Of a stretch of 64,000 nucleotides of DNA, positions 42,767-53,002 are shown piece by piece. Position numbers and translations under genes: made by a program. The stretch covers positions 1 through 64,000 of the forward strand of contig CAYQOM010000008.1 in assembly GCA_964419145.1 (NCBI GenBank). Direction: 5' to 3'. The stretch is from UBA2336 sp964419145. GTDB taxonomy: Bacteria; Bacteroidota; Bacteroidia; Cytophagales; Cyclobacteriaceae. A model generated the notes under the pieces. That model was not told the DNA's origin. It saw only the letters and a list, made by a program, of their open reading frames with translations, and did not search any database. Every line of letters begins with the position of its first letter. Position 1 is the stretch's first letter.

Positions 42767-45166
42767 ATGCTCAAAAATTACCTGCTTTCCGCCTTCCGTT
42801 CCATCGCAAGGCGTAAGGGATTTACCCTTCTTAATATTGTTGGTCTTGCCATAGGTCTATCGGCCAGTCTGCTTATTCTGCAATACGTAAAAGATGAGTT
42901 AAGTTTTGACGACTTTCATGAAAACGCTGAGCGGATTTACCGGGTCGAGTTTGATGCGTACCGCGAAAATGAATTGATCTTTAAAAGTGCTACAGCTTTT
43001 CCAAAGGTAGCACCGATGCTCATAGCCGATTACCCTGAAGTGGAAGATGCCACGCGGTTATACTTGCGTTACGGTGGTGGGGTTGTGCGCCATGAGGAAA
43101 CGGCTATTCAAATCAATGATCTTTTTCAAGCTGAACAGAATTTTTTCACCATTTTTTCCTATCCCTTGCTTGATGGAGAAGCTAAACTGGATCAGCCCAA
43201 CACAGCAATCATAGAAGAAGAAACCGCTAAGAAATTTTTTGGTGATGCGAGCCCCATTGGAAAACGAGTAAAGTTTGGAAGCAATGAGGAGTATGAAATA
43301 ACCGGTGTTTTGCGATCACCGGAAAATTCACACTTAAAATTTTCCTTTCTCTTCTCGTATCCAACCTTGGTAACCCTTTGGGGTGATGACTTTAACAGTG
43401 CCTGGGGTTGGTACGACTTTTATAATTACGTTTTACTTCGTCCCGGTAGTGACCCCAAAGCATTGGAGGCAAAGCTGCCGGATTTTGTAAATAAGTACGG
43501 CAATGGCGAGAACGAAAGTGATCGTACTCGTTTTTTGCTGCAGCCACTTTCTGAAATTCATTTGTATTCTGATTTGATCCAGGAAGCACGGGTGAACGGT
43601 AACGGAACCTCGGTGTATTTTTTGATGATCATTGCCTTCTTTATACTGGTTATAGCTTGGGTAAATTATATCAACTTGTCTACAGCACGAGCGGTGGAAC
43701 GCGCGAAAGAAGTAGGGATAAGAAAAGCCATTGGCGCATACAAGAAGCAATTGGTAGGACAGTTTTTGGCTGAAGCTTTTTTTGTAAACCTGTTTGCGGC
43801 TCTTCTGGGTTTGGTATTGGTCTATCTGGCTATTCCTTTTTTTAATGAATTGGCTAGTAAGCAACTTACGTACAGTATTTTCCTGGATGTAAACCTCTGG
43901 CTTGCATTAGCAGGTTTGTTTTTACTGGGATCACTGCTATCGGGCTTATACCCGGCATTTGTATTATCGTCATACCAGCCCGCAATTGTTTTAAAGGGAT
44001 CTATGAAGGGCTCACGTGATGGGCTGGTGCTTCGTAAATTTTTGGTAGTGGGTCAGTTTGCGGCATCTGTTGCACTGATTGCCGGAACCATCATTGTTTA
44101 TACCCAATTGAAATTCATGCAAAGCAAGGACTTGGGTATCAGTATCGATCAGACCTTGGTGATTCATGGACCAGGAGTAGTAACGGCTGATTCACTTTAC
44201 CCCAACTACTTGCAGGCCTACCGGAATGTGCTCACCACGCATCCGGATATCAAGCATTTTTCAGCTACAACTGAAGTGCCGGGTAACCTCGTGTACTGGA
44301 CAAACGGAGCCAGAAGAGTAGGAGATGATGAATCGCAACAAAATCAAATGTATAACATTGGCGTTGATTATGAATTTCTGAACACGTTTGGCAATACCTT
44401 GTTGGCCGGTAGAAACTTCGGCCCCGAATTTACAGGAGACAGTGCCAGTATTATCATTAACCGTAAGGCTGTCGATATTTTTAATCTGGAGTCGCCAGAA
44501 AATGCCATCGGTCAAAAAATCAGAATTGGCCGAGATACATTTAACATAACAGGTGTAATTGAAAACTACCATCAGGAGGGACTGAAGCAGGATTTCAGAC
44601 CAACGGCATTTCGCCTTACTCAGCGAGCCAGAAACTACTACTGTGTAAAGATTGAAACCCAGCGCCTGGATCAGGTGATGGCTTTTGTTAAGGAGCAATA
44701 TGCTACCACGTTTCCCAATAATCCATTCGATTATTTTTTCCTCGATAGTTTTTTTAATCGACAATATAAAAATGAACAACAGTTTGGAAGTGTATTCGGA
44801 TTCTTTGCCATACTGGCGATTATCGTGGCTTCCCTGGGGTTGTTTGGGTTGGCATCCTTCACCGTATCGCAACGTACTAAAGAGATTGGTATTCGCAAGG
44901 TTTTAGGTTCGAGTGTGTCGAACATTTTCATCCTCCTGTCAAAGGATTTTTTAAAGCTCGTCATCATTGCCAATGCGATTGCTGTGCCTGTAGTGTGGTG
45001 GGTGATGGAACAGTGGTTGAGCGGCTTCGCCTTCCGCATGGAGATTGGTGCCTGGATTTTCTTTTTGGCAGGCGTGATTTCTGTGTTGGTGGCCTTACTT
45101 ACCGTTAGCTATCAGTCTGTTACCGCGGCCACGACCGATCCGGTTAAATCACTTCGATACGAATAA
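42767..45166 (+). CDS. FtsX/MacB-type ABC transporter permease (1 of 3)
   Basis: A 799-residue permease with the MacB periplasmic core domain and FtsX domains. There is one N-terminal membrane helix (GFTLLNIVGLAIGLSASLLI) and a large periplasmic region. Then come two FtsX modules with the signature ARAVERAKEVGIRKAIGAYK and, near the C-terminus, FTVSQRTKEIGIRKVLGSSV. It ends SLRYE, as do its two neighbours. Such permeases pair with a separate ATPase to drive lipoprotein or efflux mechanotransmission; no ATPase gene is adjacent. First of three tandem paralogues. Substrate unknown. Confidence 0.9.
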   Translation: MLKNYLLSAFRSIARRKGFTLLNIVGLAIGLSASLLILQYVKDELSFDDFHENAERIYRVEFDAYRENELIFKSATAFPKVAPMLIADYPEVEDATRLYLRYGGGVVRHEETAIQINDLFQAEQNFFTIFSYPLLDGEAKLDQPNTAIIEEETAKKFFGDASPIGKRVKFGSNEEYEITGVLRSPENSHLKFSFLFSYPTLVTLWGDDFNSAWGWYDFYNYVLLRPGSDPKALEAKLPDFVNKYGNGENESDRTRFLLQPLSEIHLYSDLIQEARVNGNGTSVYFLMIIAFFILVIAWVNYINLSTARAVERAKEVGIRKAIGAYKKQLVGQFLAEAFFVNLFAALLGLVLVYLAIPFFNELASKQLTYSIFLDVNLWLALAGLFLLGSLLSGLYPAFVLSSYQPAIVLKGSMKGSRDGLVLRKFLVVGQFAASVALIAGTIIVYTQLKFMQSKDLGISIDQTLVIHGPGVVTADSLYPNYLQAYRNVLTTHPDIKHFSATTEVPGNLVYWTNGARRVGDDESQQNQMYNIGVDYEFLNTFGNTLLAGRNFGPEFTGDSASIIINRKAVDIFNLESPENAIGQKIRIGRDTFNITGVIENYHQEGLKQDFRPTAFRLTQRARNYYCVKIETQRLDQVMAFVKEQYATTFPNNPFDYFFLDSFFNRQYKNEQQFGSVFGFFAILAIIVASLGLFGLASFTVSQRTKEIGIRKVLGSSVSNIFILLSKDFLKLVIIANAIAVPVVWWVMEQWLSGFAFRMEIGAWIFFLAGVISVLVALLTVSYQSVTAATTDPVKSLRYE

Positions 45167-45185
45167 TGATTAATTTTTAAACATC

Positions 45186-47603
45186 ATGTTTCTCAATTAC
45201 CTCAAAATCACCATCCGCACCCTGATCAAGTATAAAGGGTATGCCACCATCAATTTATTGGGATTATCGCTGGGCCTTACTGCGGGTGTATTGATACTCG
45301 TTTATGTACTCGATGAACTTTCGTTCGATCGGTTTCATACCAAAGGCGATCGCATTTACCGCGTAGGTACCGATATGTACGACATTAAAACGGGTGCCCT
45401 TAACGGTGGCATAGAAGGCAATGGCTGGGCTGTGGGTAAACTTCTTGAGCGCGATTTTCCTGAAGTTGAAAAAGTGGTGTATATCCGCAACGGATCAGGA
45501 CTGCAGGTTAACCACAACGGTAAACATCTCGAACAGCGAGTCTTTTTTGCAGGACAGGAGTTTTTTGAAATTTTTTCTTTTCCACTGACAAAAGGAAATT
45601 CCGAGACCGCGCTTACACAACCCAACAGCATTGTCATTACTGAGTCGATGGAGAAAAAGTATTTCCAGGATGAGGATGCCCTTGGTAAAACCATGGTGTT
45701 TGAGGACAGCTTATTGTTTACGGTTACCGGTGTATTGCAAGACATCCCCGCGCAATCGCATATGCAGTTTGATATGTTGATGTCATTTGCCACCTATGAA
45801 TCACTCAACAGAGATTTTACCTATGATGGGGGTTGGGGAAACCTGAATGTGCGTAACTATATCTTATTAAAGGAAGGCGTTGACGCCCATGCATTCTTTG
45901 CAAAAGCGCGCGACCTGTATATGAACTACGTGGAAGAAGACATGCGGAAGTGGGGCATGTTCATGTATCTGGGTTTTGAACCGTTACAACAGATTTATCT
46001 GCACTCCAAGCGTGGTAACGGCATGGGGCCGTTAGGTAGCATGGATCGTGTTTACCTGGTTTCGGGTGTGGCGTTATTTGTGGTGCTATTGGCATGTATC
46101 AATTTTATTAATCTTTCCACTGCACGTTCGGCACACCGCGCAAAAGAAGTGGGGCTGCGTAAAGTTGTTGGCTCATCGCGTAATTATCTCATCACGCAGT
46201 TTTTAAGTGAATCCTTTGTGTTGACGGTTTTGGCTTTTCTGGTAGCTCTTGGTTTAATCGGGGTAATACTGCCCATGTTCAACCAATTGATCGGCAAAAC
46301 CTATAGCCTCGGCATTTTACTTCAGCCAACGGTTGTTATCGGAGTGGTGGCCATGCTGGTCTCGGTCACGTTGCTATCGGGTTACTATCCCGCTATTGCC
46401 ATTTCATCGCTGCGGCCTGCTGAAGTATTGAAAGGAAAAATCATGACCAGTCAGCGTGGTGTACAGCTAAGACGTGTATTGGTGGTATTTCAATTTGTTA
46501 TTTCTGCAGGATTGATTTTGTGTACCCTCGTGGTGATGAATCAACTTCAGTTTATGCAGAACCGCGACCTGGGTTTTAACCGCGATGAAGTGTTGATCGT
46601 TGATGTGGGAAAGGTACCTTCTGGTGAGCAAGCTTATCACAACGCATTTAAGAATGAGTTAAGCGCACTGTCCGCAATCGAGTCGATAAGCTTTAGCAAT
46701 GCAGTGCCGGGCCGTAATGGCTGGGTAGGGCAGTGGGCGCATGCGGCCGATCGCAGTTCGGAAGAAAGTATCGGTACGGAATTCATGACCATTGATGAAC
46801 ATTATTTCCATACACTCGACATCAAACTATTGGCCGGAAGAAATTTTGACCCGAACAATACAACTGACCTGCAGGAAGGACTTATTCTCAATGAAACAGC
46901 AGTAAAGCAGTTTGGTTGGGAGACTCCGGAAAATGCATTAGGAAAGAAAGTGGATTCGCCTTCCCAACATCCGGCCGGAACGGTGATCGGTGTGGTAAAG
47001 GATTATCACCAGTGGGGTTTGCAACAACAAATCTATCCGCAGGCAATGGCCTACAAGCCCCGTTACTCACGGTATTTTGTGTTGCGATACAATGCCGCGG
47101 CAACAGCCGAGTTGCTTCCGCAACTGGAAAGCATCTGGAAAAAGCATTATGATGGCCATGACTTCAGCTACTTCTTCCTGGATGAGGATTTTGAACGTCA
47201 GTATTATGCCGAGCAGCGATTGGTAAAAGTGTTTACGGTATTCTCCATTGTTACCATCATCATTGCAGTAATCGGGTTAACGGGTTTGGTTTCATTCATG
47301 GTAACGGCTCGCACAAAAGAAATCGGTATCCGAAAAGTGCTTGGCGCAGATGTGTTGAACATCACCCGATTACTATCGCGCGAGTTTTTGATGCTGGTGA
47401 TCATTGCCAACCTGATCGCATTTCCGGTGACGTGGTACCTTACCAGCCAGTGGCTGAATGGCTTTGCGTACAAAGTGACTATTGGCGCTTCTTTGTTTGT
47501 GTTAACTTTTGTGTTGGCCATTGGTACAACCCTGCTTACGGTTGGTTATCAAACGGTTCGTGCTGCATTGTCAGATCCGGTTGATTCACTCCGCTATGAA
47601 TAG
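45186..47603 (+). CDS. FtsX/MacB-type ABC transporter permease (2 of 3)
   Basis: An 805-residue paralogue of the preceding gene with the same order: N-terminal helix (YATINLLGLSLGLTAGVLIL), a periplasmic MacB-core region, the first FtsX module (ARSAHRAKEVGLRKVVGSSR) and the second (MVTARTKEIGIRKVLGADVL), ending DPVDSLRYE. It starts 20 bases after the previous stop, so co-transcription is likely. The periplasmic portion differs clearly from its neighbours, suggesting distinct partners. No nucleotide-binding domain is encoded here or next to it. Confidence 0.9.
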   Translation: MFLNYLKITIRTLIKYKGYATINLLGLSLGLTAGVLILVYVLDELSFDRFHTKGDRIYRVGTDMYDIKTGALNGGIEGNGWAVGKLLERDFPEVEKVVYIRNGSGLQVNHNGKHLEQRVFFAGQEFFEIFSFPLTKGNSETALTQPNSIVITESMEKKYFQDEDALGKTMVFEDSLLFTVTGVLQDIPAQSHMQFDMLMSFATYESLNRDFTYDGGWGNLNVRNYILLKEGVDAHAFFAKARDLYMNYVEEDMRKWGMFMYLGFEPLQQIYLHSKRGNGMGPLGSMDRVYLVSGVALFVVLLACINFINLSTARSAHRAKEVGLRKVVGSSRNYLITQFLSESFVLTVLAFLVALGLIGVILPMFNQLIGKTYSLGILLQPTVVIGVVAMLVSVTLLSGYYPAIAISSLRPAEVLKGKIMTSQRGVQLRRVLVVFQFVISAGLILCTLVVMNQLQFMQNRDLGFNRDEVLIVDVGKVPSGEQAYHNAFKNELSALSAIESISFSNAVPGRNGWVGQWAHAADRSSEESIGTEFMTIDEHYFHTLDIKLLAGRNFDPNNTTDLQEGLILNETAVKQFGWETPENALGKKVDSPSQHPAGTVIGVVKDYHQWGLQQQIYPQAMAYKPRYSRYFVLRYNAAATAELLPQLESIWKKHYDGHDFSYFFLDEDFERQYYAEQRLVKVFTVFSIVTIIIAVIGLTGLVSFMVTARTKEIGIRKVLGADVLNITRLLSREFLMLVIIANLIAFPVTWYLTSQWLNGFAYKVTIGASLFVLTFVLAIGTTLLTVGYQTVRAALSDPVDSLRYE

Positions 47604-47638
47604 GTTGATCTTATCGAATAATCCGTAAAAATTATCAA

Positions 47639-50050
47639 ATGCTTAAATCGATTTTAGTTACCGCGCTTCGGAACATTTACCGCAACCGGTTCTTCTCCAT
47701 CGTTAACATGTTGGGGCTTGCCTTCAGCATGTCGCTGGGGTTGCTCATTATCCTCATTGTAAAAGAGCAATACACGTATGATAATTTTCATCAGGATACC
47801 GACCGTATTTATCGCGTAAATACGGCTGCGCTTCGCGTTAACGGTGATCGGGAAGAATACGCCTCAACGGCTTACCCCATCGGGCAAGCTTTAATGGAGA
47901 ACTACACGTTTGCAGAAGCAGTTGTTCGCATAAACCGGAGATTAAACGGGGATGCCGTTTTCGGAAAAGTGAACGTACCAATTCGAGGCGTATTGGCTGA
48001 TCCATCTTTCCTTACTGTATTCAATTTTCCGTTGGAAAAGGGTAATCCGGCAACGGCCTTGAATGAGCCCAACAACCTGGTATTAACCGCTGAAGCGGCA
48101 GAGAAAATATTTGGTGATACTGAACCCTTAGGACAAACCTTGACCATATCCGGATACGGAGAATTTGTAGTAACCGGAGTGTTGCAGAAATTTAAGAGCA
48201 AGACACATTTCGAGTTTGAAGTACTCGGTTCAACGGCAGCCTTACCTGTTTTTGAGCGCGATGGAATTATTAGTAACGCTATCGACAACTGGAATAACTA
48301 TTATAGCAGTTATGTTTATCTTAAACTAAAAGAAGGAAAAACGCCCGAAGAGACCAAACAGGCACTTGATGAAATTTATAAATCCCATTATACCGGGTTA
48401 AAACTGGAAACCCGCGACAAAGGGTATGACTTTTATCTGCAGCCGTTGTCGGCCATTACACCTGGCCCCACCTTATCAAATCAAATGGGCTCGGGCATGC
48501 CGTCTGTACTACTGTTGTTTATGAGTGCACTGGCGGCAGTGGTCATGTTGTTGGCCTGCTTTAATTATACCAACCTGATGATCGCTAAATCGCTGGCACG
48601 TGCACGCGAAATAGGTATACGAAAAGTGGTGGGTGCTATGCGCTGGCAGGTGTTTGCTCAGTTTGTAGGTGAGGCCGTTGTGTTTTCATTAGTGGCGCTG
48701 ATGTTTTCCTATTTGCTGCTGCAATTTTTAAAGCCGGGTTTCATGCAGCTCAGTATGGCACAGGAGTTTGCTACTGAACTGACGGAAGACTATTCGATTT
48801 ATCTGTACTTTGTTTTGTTCGCTGTTGGTGTTGGCGTGTTGGCCGGGTTGCTTCCTGCCGGATACCTTTCAGCCTTTAAGCCATCGCGGGTATTGAAAGA
48901 CGTTAGCGGTTTTAAAGTATACTCCCGCTTAACCTTTCGAAAGGCTCTGATCATCACACAATTTACATTTTCGGTCGTTTTTGTTTTGGTTGTTCTGGTC
49001 ATCTACAACCAGATAACCTTTATGGTATCGAAAGATTATGGATTGAAGGAAGAGAATATCTACAACGTGCGCCTGCAAGGTATGGCATTTGATAAGCTGG
49101 CCAATGAAGTTCAACGTTTGCCCGGTGTTGTTCAAGTGGGAGGGGTTTCGCATGCCTTGGGAACCTGGGCTGACCGTTCCAGTGATTATAAACGCAACCG
49201 TACTGACGAACCGTTTACGATTCGAGATTTTATTGTAGATGATACATACATTGATAATATCGGCCTTAATTTTTTAGCTGGTAAAAACTTTGATCCGCAA
49301 ACAGAAGGCGAACATGAACGCCATGCCATTCTGAATGAACAGGCGCTTACCTATTTCGGGTTTGCCGATCCGGCTTCGGCTGTTGGTCAAACTCTGTACG
49401 TGAACGATTCCGTCATGCTTTCTGTGATAGGCGTGGTTCAGGATTTTCATTTCCGTCCGCTTAATTATGAAATCGGCCCGCTGGTGTTGCGGTATAATAT
49501 GGACCAGCTAGGCTGGTTAAGTGTGCTGGTGGCGCCTGATAAAATGACGGAGACGACCAGCGGCATTGCAGCCATTTGGAAACAACTCGATCCCGTGCAT
49601 GAATATGATGCGATACGGATGGCCGATCAAATTGATGACGCCTACCGCACAGCCGGGTTCTTTGATATCCTAACCATTGTGGGCTACATTTCATTTCTTA
49701 CCGTTACCCTGGCGTGTATGGGCATGTTGGGCATGGCCATGTACGCCACGCAAACCCGTACAAAAGAAATTGGTGTGCGAAAGGTAATGGGGGCCTCTGT
49801 AAAACAGATTACGTTGTTGTTGAGCCGTTCGTTTTTTATTATGATCGGTTTGGCTACACTTATCGGTACACCTTTAGCCTTCTTGTTGGGCGAGCAGTTT
49901 TTGTCTTTGTACGCATTTAAAATTGAAATTACCCCGTGGTTGTTACTGTTGGGTATTGGTATTGTGGCGTTGGCCGGATTTGTAACCATCAGTACGCAAA
50001 CGCTGCGGGCCGCTTCCGCCAACCCGGTAAATTCTCTTCGCTACGAATAA
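47639..50050 (+). CDS. FtsX/MacB-type ABC transporter permease (3 of 3)
   Basis: An 803-residue paralogue, more diverged than the first two (N-terminal FFSIVNMLGLAFSMSLGLLI). The FtsX signatures are ARAREIGIRKVVGAMR and ATQTRTKEIGVRKVMGASVK; it ends NPVNSLRYE. The first FtsX helices (LLLFMSALAAVVMLLACFNY) and four C-terminal helices are clear. It begins 35 bases after the second permease. The three genes probably arose by tandem duplication and may form heteromeric transporters, but substrate and ATPase are not evident. Confidence 0.9.
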   Translation: MLKSILVTALRNIYRNRFFSIVNMLGLAFSMSLGLLIILIVKEQYTYDNFHQDTDRIYRVNTAALRVNGDREEYASTAYPIGQALMENYTFAEAVVRINRRLNGDAVFGKVNVPIRGVLADPSFLTVFNFPLEKGNPATALNEPNNLVLTAEAAEKIFGDTEPLGQTLTISGYGEFVVTGVLQKFKSKTHFEFEVLGSTAALPVFERDGIISNAIDNWNNYYSSYVYLKLKEGKTPEETKQALDEIYKSHYTGLKLETRDKGYDFYLQPLSAITPGPTLSNQMGSGMPSVLLLFMSALAAVVMLLACFNYTNLMIAKSLARAREIGIRKVVGAMRWQVFAQFVGEAVVFSLVALMFSYLLLQFLKPGFMQLSMAQEFATELTEDYSIYLYFVLFAVGVGVLAGLLPAGYLSAFKPSRVLKDVSGFKVYSRLTFRKALIITQFTFSVVFVLVVLVIYNQITFMVSKDYGLKEENIYNVRLQGMAFDKLANEVQRLPGVVQVGGVSHALGTWADRSSDYKRNRTDEPFTIRDFIVDDTYIDNIGLNFLAGKNFDPQTEGEHERHAILNEQALTYFGFADPASAVGQTLYVNDSVMLSVIGVVQDFHFRPLNYEIGPLVLRYNMDQLGWLSVLVAPDKMTETTSGIAAIWKQLDPVHEYDAIRMADQIDDAYRTAGFFDILTIVGYISFLTVTLACMGMLGMAMYATQTRTKEIGVRKVMGASVKQITLLLSRSFFIMIGLATLIGTPLAFLLGEQFLSLYAFKIEITPWLLLLGIGIVALAGFVTISTQTLRAASANPVNSLRYE

Positions 50051-50060
50051 ATTAAATTAT

Positions 50061-50501
50061 ATGAGAACATTATTCATCCTATTGTTTTGTGTTGTTGCAG
50101 GATTGCTACACGCACAGCAAACCGACCGCGAACTGGTTTATGCGGCCATTGAAGATTATGTGGATGGCTTATACCTTGTACAGCCCGACCGGATTAAAAA
50201 AAGTGTGCATCCGAATTTAACCAAGAAAGGTTTTTGGCGACAACCGGATAAGACTGCGTACGAGAAGGAATCCATCATGACATTTGATCAGCTTGTGGAC
50301 CTGGCCGGAAGGTGGAATGCAAAAGGAACGCTTCCGAAAGATGCCCCAAGAATCATTCAGGTACTTGATGTGCTCGATCAAACCGCCACAGCGAAGTTAA
50401 CGGCCCATTGGGGCATTGATTATTTTCAATTGGCGAAGTATGATGGAAAGTGGTTGATAGTAAATATTATCTGGCAGGCCCATCCGCCCAAGGGTTTATG
50501 A
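50061..50501 (+). CDS. Exported lumazine-binding-like (NTF2-fold) protein
   Basis: A 146-residue exported protein with signal peptide (ends GLLHAQ, residue 18 or so). The mature domain looks like the putative lumazine-binding/NTF2-like family: VYAAIEDYVDGLYLVQPDRI, KKSVHPNLTKKGFW, QVLDVLDQTATAKLTAHWGI, DYFQLAKYDGKWLIVNIIWQ. It starts 11 bases after the third permease and is probably the last gene of that transcript. It may be a periplasmic accessory of the permeases; that is inference from position. No catalytic residues are recognised. Confidence 0.82.
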   Translation: MRTLFILLFCVVAGLLHAQQTDRELVYAAIEDYVDGLYLVQPDRIKKSVHPNLTKKGFWRQPDKTAYEKESIMTFDQLVDLAGRWNAKGTLPKDAPRIIQVLDVLDQTATAKLTAHWGIDYFQLAKYDGKWLIVNIIWQAHPPKGL

Positions 50502-50649
50502 GTTGTTGGTAGATTTTTTTTGCAAATCAAGTGTTCGTTAATTTCACGACTTATAGCAACCTATTTTCAAATCCATTAAAACTGGAACCACTAACTAGTG
50601 AAGTCGTTGCAGTATGAGCAAGTAAAAATGAAAGTGAGTTTCTTTAATA

Positions 50650-51357
50650 TTAATCTATTGAAGAATATCCAGTTTTTGCATTATGAAATTCATCTTCAGT
50701 GACCTCTTTTATCTTATTATCAGTAGATAAATAGAATCTCTTTCTATTGGTAAAATTCATTCGATTAAACAAAAAATTAGTGTCCTTTATTCCTTTTATT
50801 TCTAACTCACTAACTATTTTTCGGGAAATTTTACCATTTTCAATCGATATTCCATTCTTGATTTCAACCGGATCAATTTTGATTATTTCATAGCTATTAT
50901 TTGCAGATAATGCAACTCCCTTTACTTTGGAAAGAATAGGGTACTCAAAGGAGTATTCACAATCTTCCTGAAGTCTCCACGAATGCCCACTCATTCGAAT
51001 GTAGTATCTATTTTTTATGGCGCCTTGATCACCTGGCAAAAGTTCGTAATAAATGTACTTGTCAGTGATTATATCTTCAAATTCTATTGACTCACCTTTG
51101 GTATAGATTACATAGCGATTGCGTAATTTGTATCCTTCTCTGAGTAAAAAAAATCCAATGATAAATAGAATTGTTACAAAAACATTTACAATCGGTGGAG
51201 CAAATTCATCTTTTTCAGGATCACGCATTCCTTCAGCGTACCAGCTAAACATGAAGTAGAAATAAGTGCAGAAAAGTCCAACAGCTATCCATCCGACAAT
51301 TATTCGATGCTGAGCTGTCCTAAGTTTTGATGAGAGAAAATCTTGTGCTGAATTCAT
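50650..51357 (-). CDS. AT-rich two-helix membrane protein of unknown function
   Basis: A 235-residue protein with two N-terminal membrane helices (IIVGWIAVGLFCTYFYFMF near residue 20 and IVNVFVTILFIIGFFLL near 55). A soluble beta-rich region of about 170 residues follows (YVIYTKGESIEFEDIITDKY, MSGHSWRLQEDCEYSFEYP). The coding sequence is visibly more AT-rich than the neighbouring genes, hinting at recent acquisition or weak selection. It stands alone between the permease operon and the Tat-exported oxidoreductase. No family recognised. Confidence 0.75.
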   Translation of the reverse strand: MNSAQDFLSSKLRTAQHRIIVGWIAVGLFCTYFYFMFSWYAEGMRDPEKDEFAPPIVNVFVTILFIIGFFLLREGYKLRNRYVIYTKGESIEFEDIITDKYIYYELLPGDQGAIKNRYYIRMSGHSWRLQEDCEYSFEYPILSKVKGVALSANNSYEIIKIDPVEIKNGISIENGKISRKIVSELEIKGIKDTNFLFNRMNFTNRKRFYLSTDNKIKEVTEDEFHNAKTGYSSID

Positions 51358-51527
51358 AGTGTAAAATAGAACGGTAAAATATTAAAATACCGTCAAATGT
51401 GAAATCAGCCTATAATCATACCCAGCAAAATACAATTTCATCAATGAATATTTATTAACTTGTAAAAGGTTCATTTTTTCTTTACGCAGAAAAATGTACT
51501 TTAAAGCGTTAACCCAAAATAATTTCC

Positions 51528-52967
51528 ATGACCTCATTTAAAAGCTCACGCAGAAAGTTTATTCAGCAGGCCGGCCTCGCAGCCGCAGCGTTTACCATAG
51601 TGCCCCGCCACGTGCTGGGCGGCAAGGGATTTTTGGCTCCCAGTGATACGCTGTCGGTTGCCGGTATTGGTGTTGGCGGCCAGGGTGGTGGCGATATCAA
51701 CGGAATTTTTGGTACCAATAAGGCCGTGATCTCCTTCCTGTGCGATGTGGATGACCGCAGGGCGGCCAATGCCATCGCAAAATTTCCAAAGGCAAAATAT
51801 TATAAGGATTTCCGCGTGATGCTCGATAAGGAGCATAAAAGCATTGATGCCGTATCGGTGTCAACCCCCGATCATAATCATGCTGTGCAGGCCATGGCCG
51901 CCATGCAGTTAGGCAAGCACGTGTATGTGCAAAAACCGTTAACGCATGATATTTATGAAGCGCGCATGCTCACCGAGGCTGCAAAGAAATACAAGGTAGT
52001 AACCCAAATGGGCAACCAGGGGGCATCGGGTGATGGCGTGCGGCAGTTGGTGGAATGGTATCAGGCAGGACTGATAGGAGAGGTGCACACCGTGTATTGC
52101 TGGACGAACCGGCCCGTATGGCCGCAAGGCATACCTTGGCCGGTACAAAAGGCAGATGTACCCAAAGAACTCGATTGGGATTTGTGGCTCGGCACCGCGC
52201 CCTATAAAGATTACATTGAAAAGCTGGTGCCCTTTAACTGGCGCGGCTGGTGGGATTACGGAACCGGTGCGTTGGGCGATATGGCGTGCCACATTGTTGA
52301 GCCACCATTCCGTGTGCTTGAATTGGGTTACCCGATTGATGTACAGGCCAGCGTGGGTAGTGTGTATGTAGATGAATTCCGCAGGGGATATTTTCCGGAA
52401 AGTTGTCCGCCATCGTCACATATTGTGATGACCTTCCCTGAGCGCGGCACAAAGCCAAAAGTTAAAGTGCATTGGATGGATGGCGGCATCCAGCCCGAAC
52501 GCCCGGAGGAGTTAGGCCCGAACGAACAATTCGGTGATGGTGGCAATGGTGCGTTGTTTATCGGAACGAAAGGTAAGATGATGTGTGGCACCTACGGTAT
52601 ACTGCCAAAACTTTTACCCACATCGCGCACACAGGAAGTAAACGTACCGCAAACCCTTAAGCGTGTGCCCAATGGCGACCGCGGACACTACGCCAACTGG
52701 GTGGAAGGTTGTTTGGCCGGATACGGTAAAACCGAGCTGAGTTCTCCGTTTGAAATTGCCGGTCCGCTTACCGAAATGGTGTTGATGGGTAACCTGGCTA
52801 TACGCAGTCATGATATCCGCATTCCACGAAAAGATAATCCGAATCAGTTCACCTATCCGGGCAGAGATATTAAACTGTTGTGGGATGGTGTGAACATGAA
52901 GATCACCAACTTTGAGGAAGCCAATCAGTTTGTGAAGCGTGAGTACCGGGCGGGTTGGAAGTTGTAA
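51528..52967 (+). CDS. Tat-exported Gfo/Idh/MocA-family oxidoreductase
   Basis: A 479-residue NAD(P)-dependent oxidoreductase exported by the Tat pathway. The twin-arginine signal is SRRKFIQQAGLAAAAFTIVP. The Rossmann motif follows in VAGIGVGGQGGGD. The family Lys of the EKP-type motif appears in GKHVYVQKPLTHDIYEARML. The C-terminal part (NWRGWWDYGTGALGDMACHI, then VEPPFRVLELG) matches the Bacteroidota/Planctomycetota subgroup acting on sugars or glycans in the periplasm. Substrate unknown. It stands alone, with an interspersed palindromic element just downstream. Confidence 0.92.
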   Translation: MTSFKSSRRKFIQQAGLAAAAFTIVPRHVLGGKGFLAPSDTLSVAGIGVGGQGGGDINGIFGTNKAVISFLCDVDDRRAANAIAKFPKAKYYKDFRVMLDKEHKSIDAVSVSTPDHNHAVQAMAAMQLGKHVYVQKPLTHDIYEARMLTEAAKKYKVVTQMGNQGASGDGVRQLVEWYQAGLIGEVHTVYCWTNRPVWPQGIPWPVQKADVPKELDWDLWLGTAPYKDYIEKLVPFNWRGWWDYGTGALGDMACHIVEPPFRVLELGYPIDVQASVGSVYVDEFRRGYFPESCPPSSHIVMTFPERGTKPKVKVHWMDGGIQPERPEELGPNEQFGDGGNGALFIGTKGKMMCGTYGILPKLLPTSRTQEVNVPQTLKRVPNGDRGHYANWVEGCLAGYGKTELSSPFEIAGPLTEMVLMGNLAIRSHDIRIPRKDNPNQFTYPGRDIKLLWDGVNMKITNFEEANQFVKREYRAGWKL

Positions 52968-53002
52968 ATTGTGGGTATCCACTTGTAGTCCTAAATTTAG
53001 CC

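Noticed and set aside
44261..44872. Minus-strand open frame of 203 codons
   Set aside because: It lies entirely inside the first FtsX permease, which has clear motifs; the antisense product has no recognisable features.
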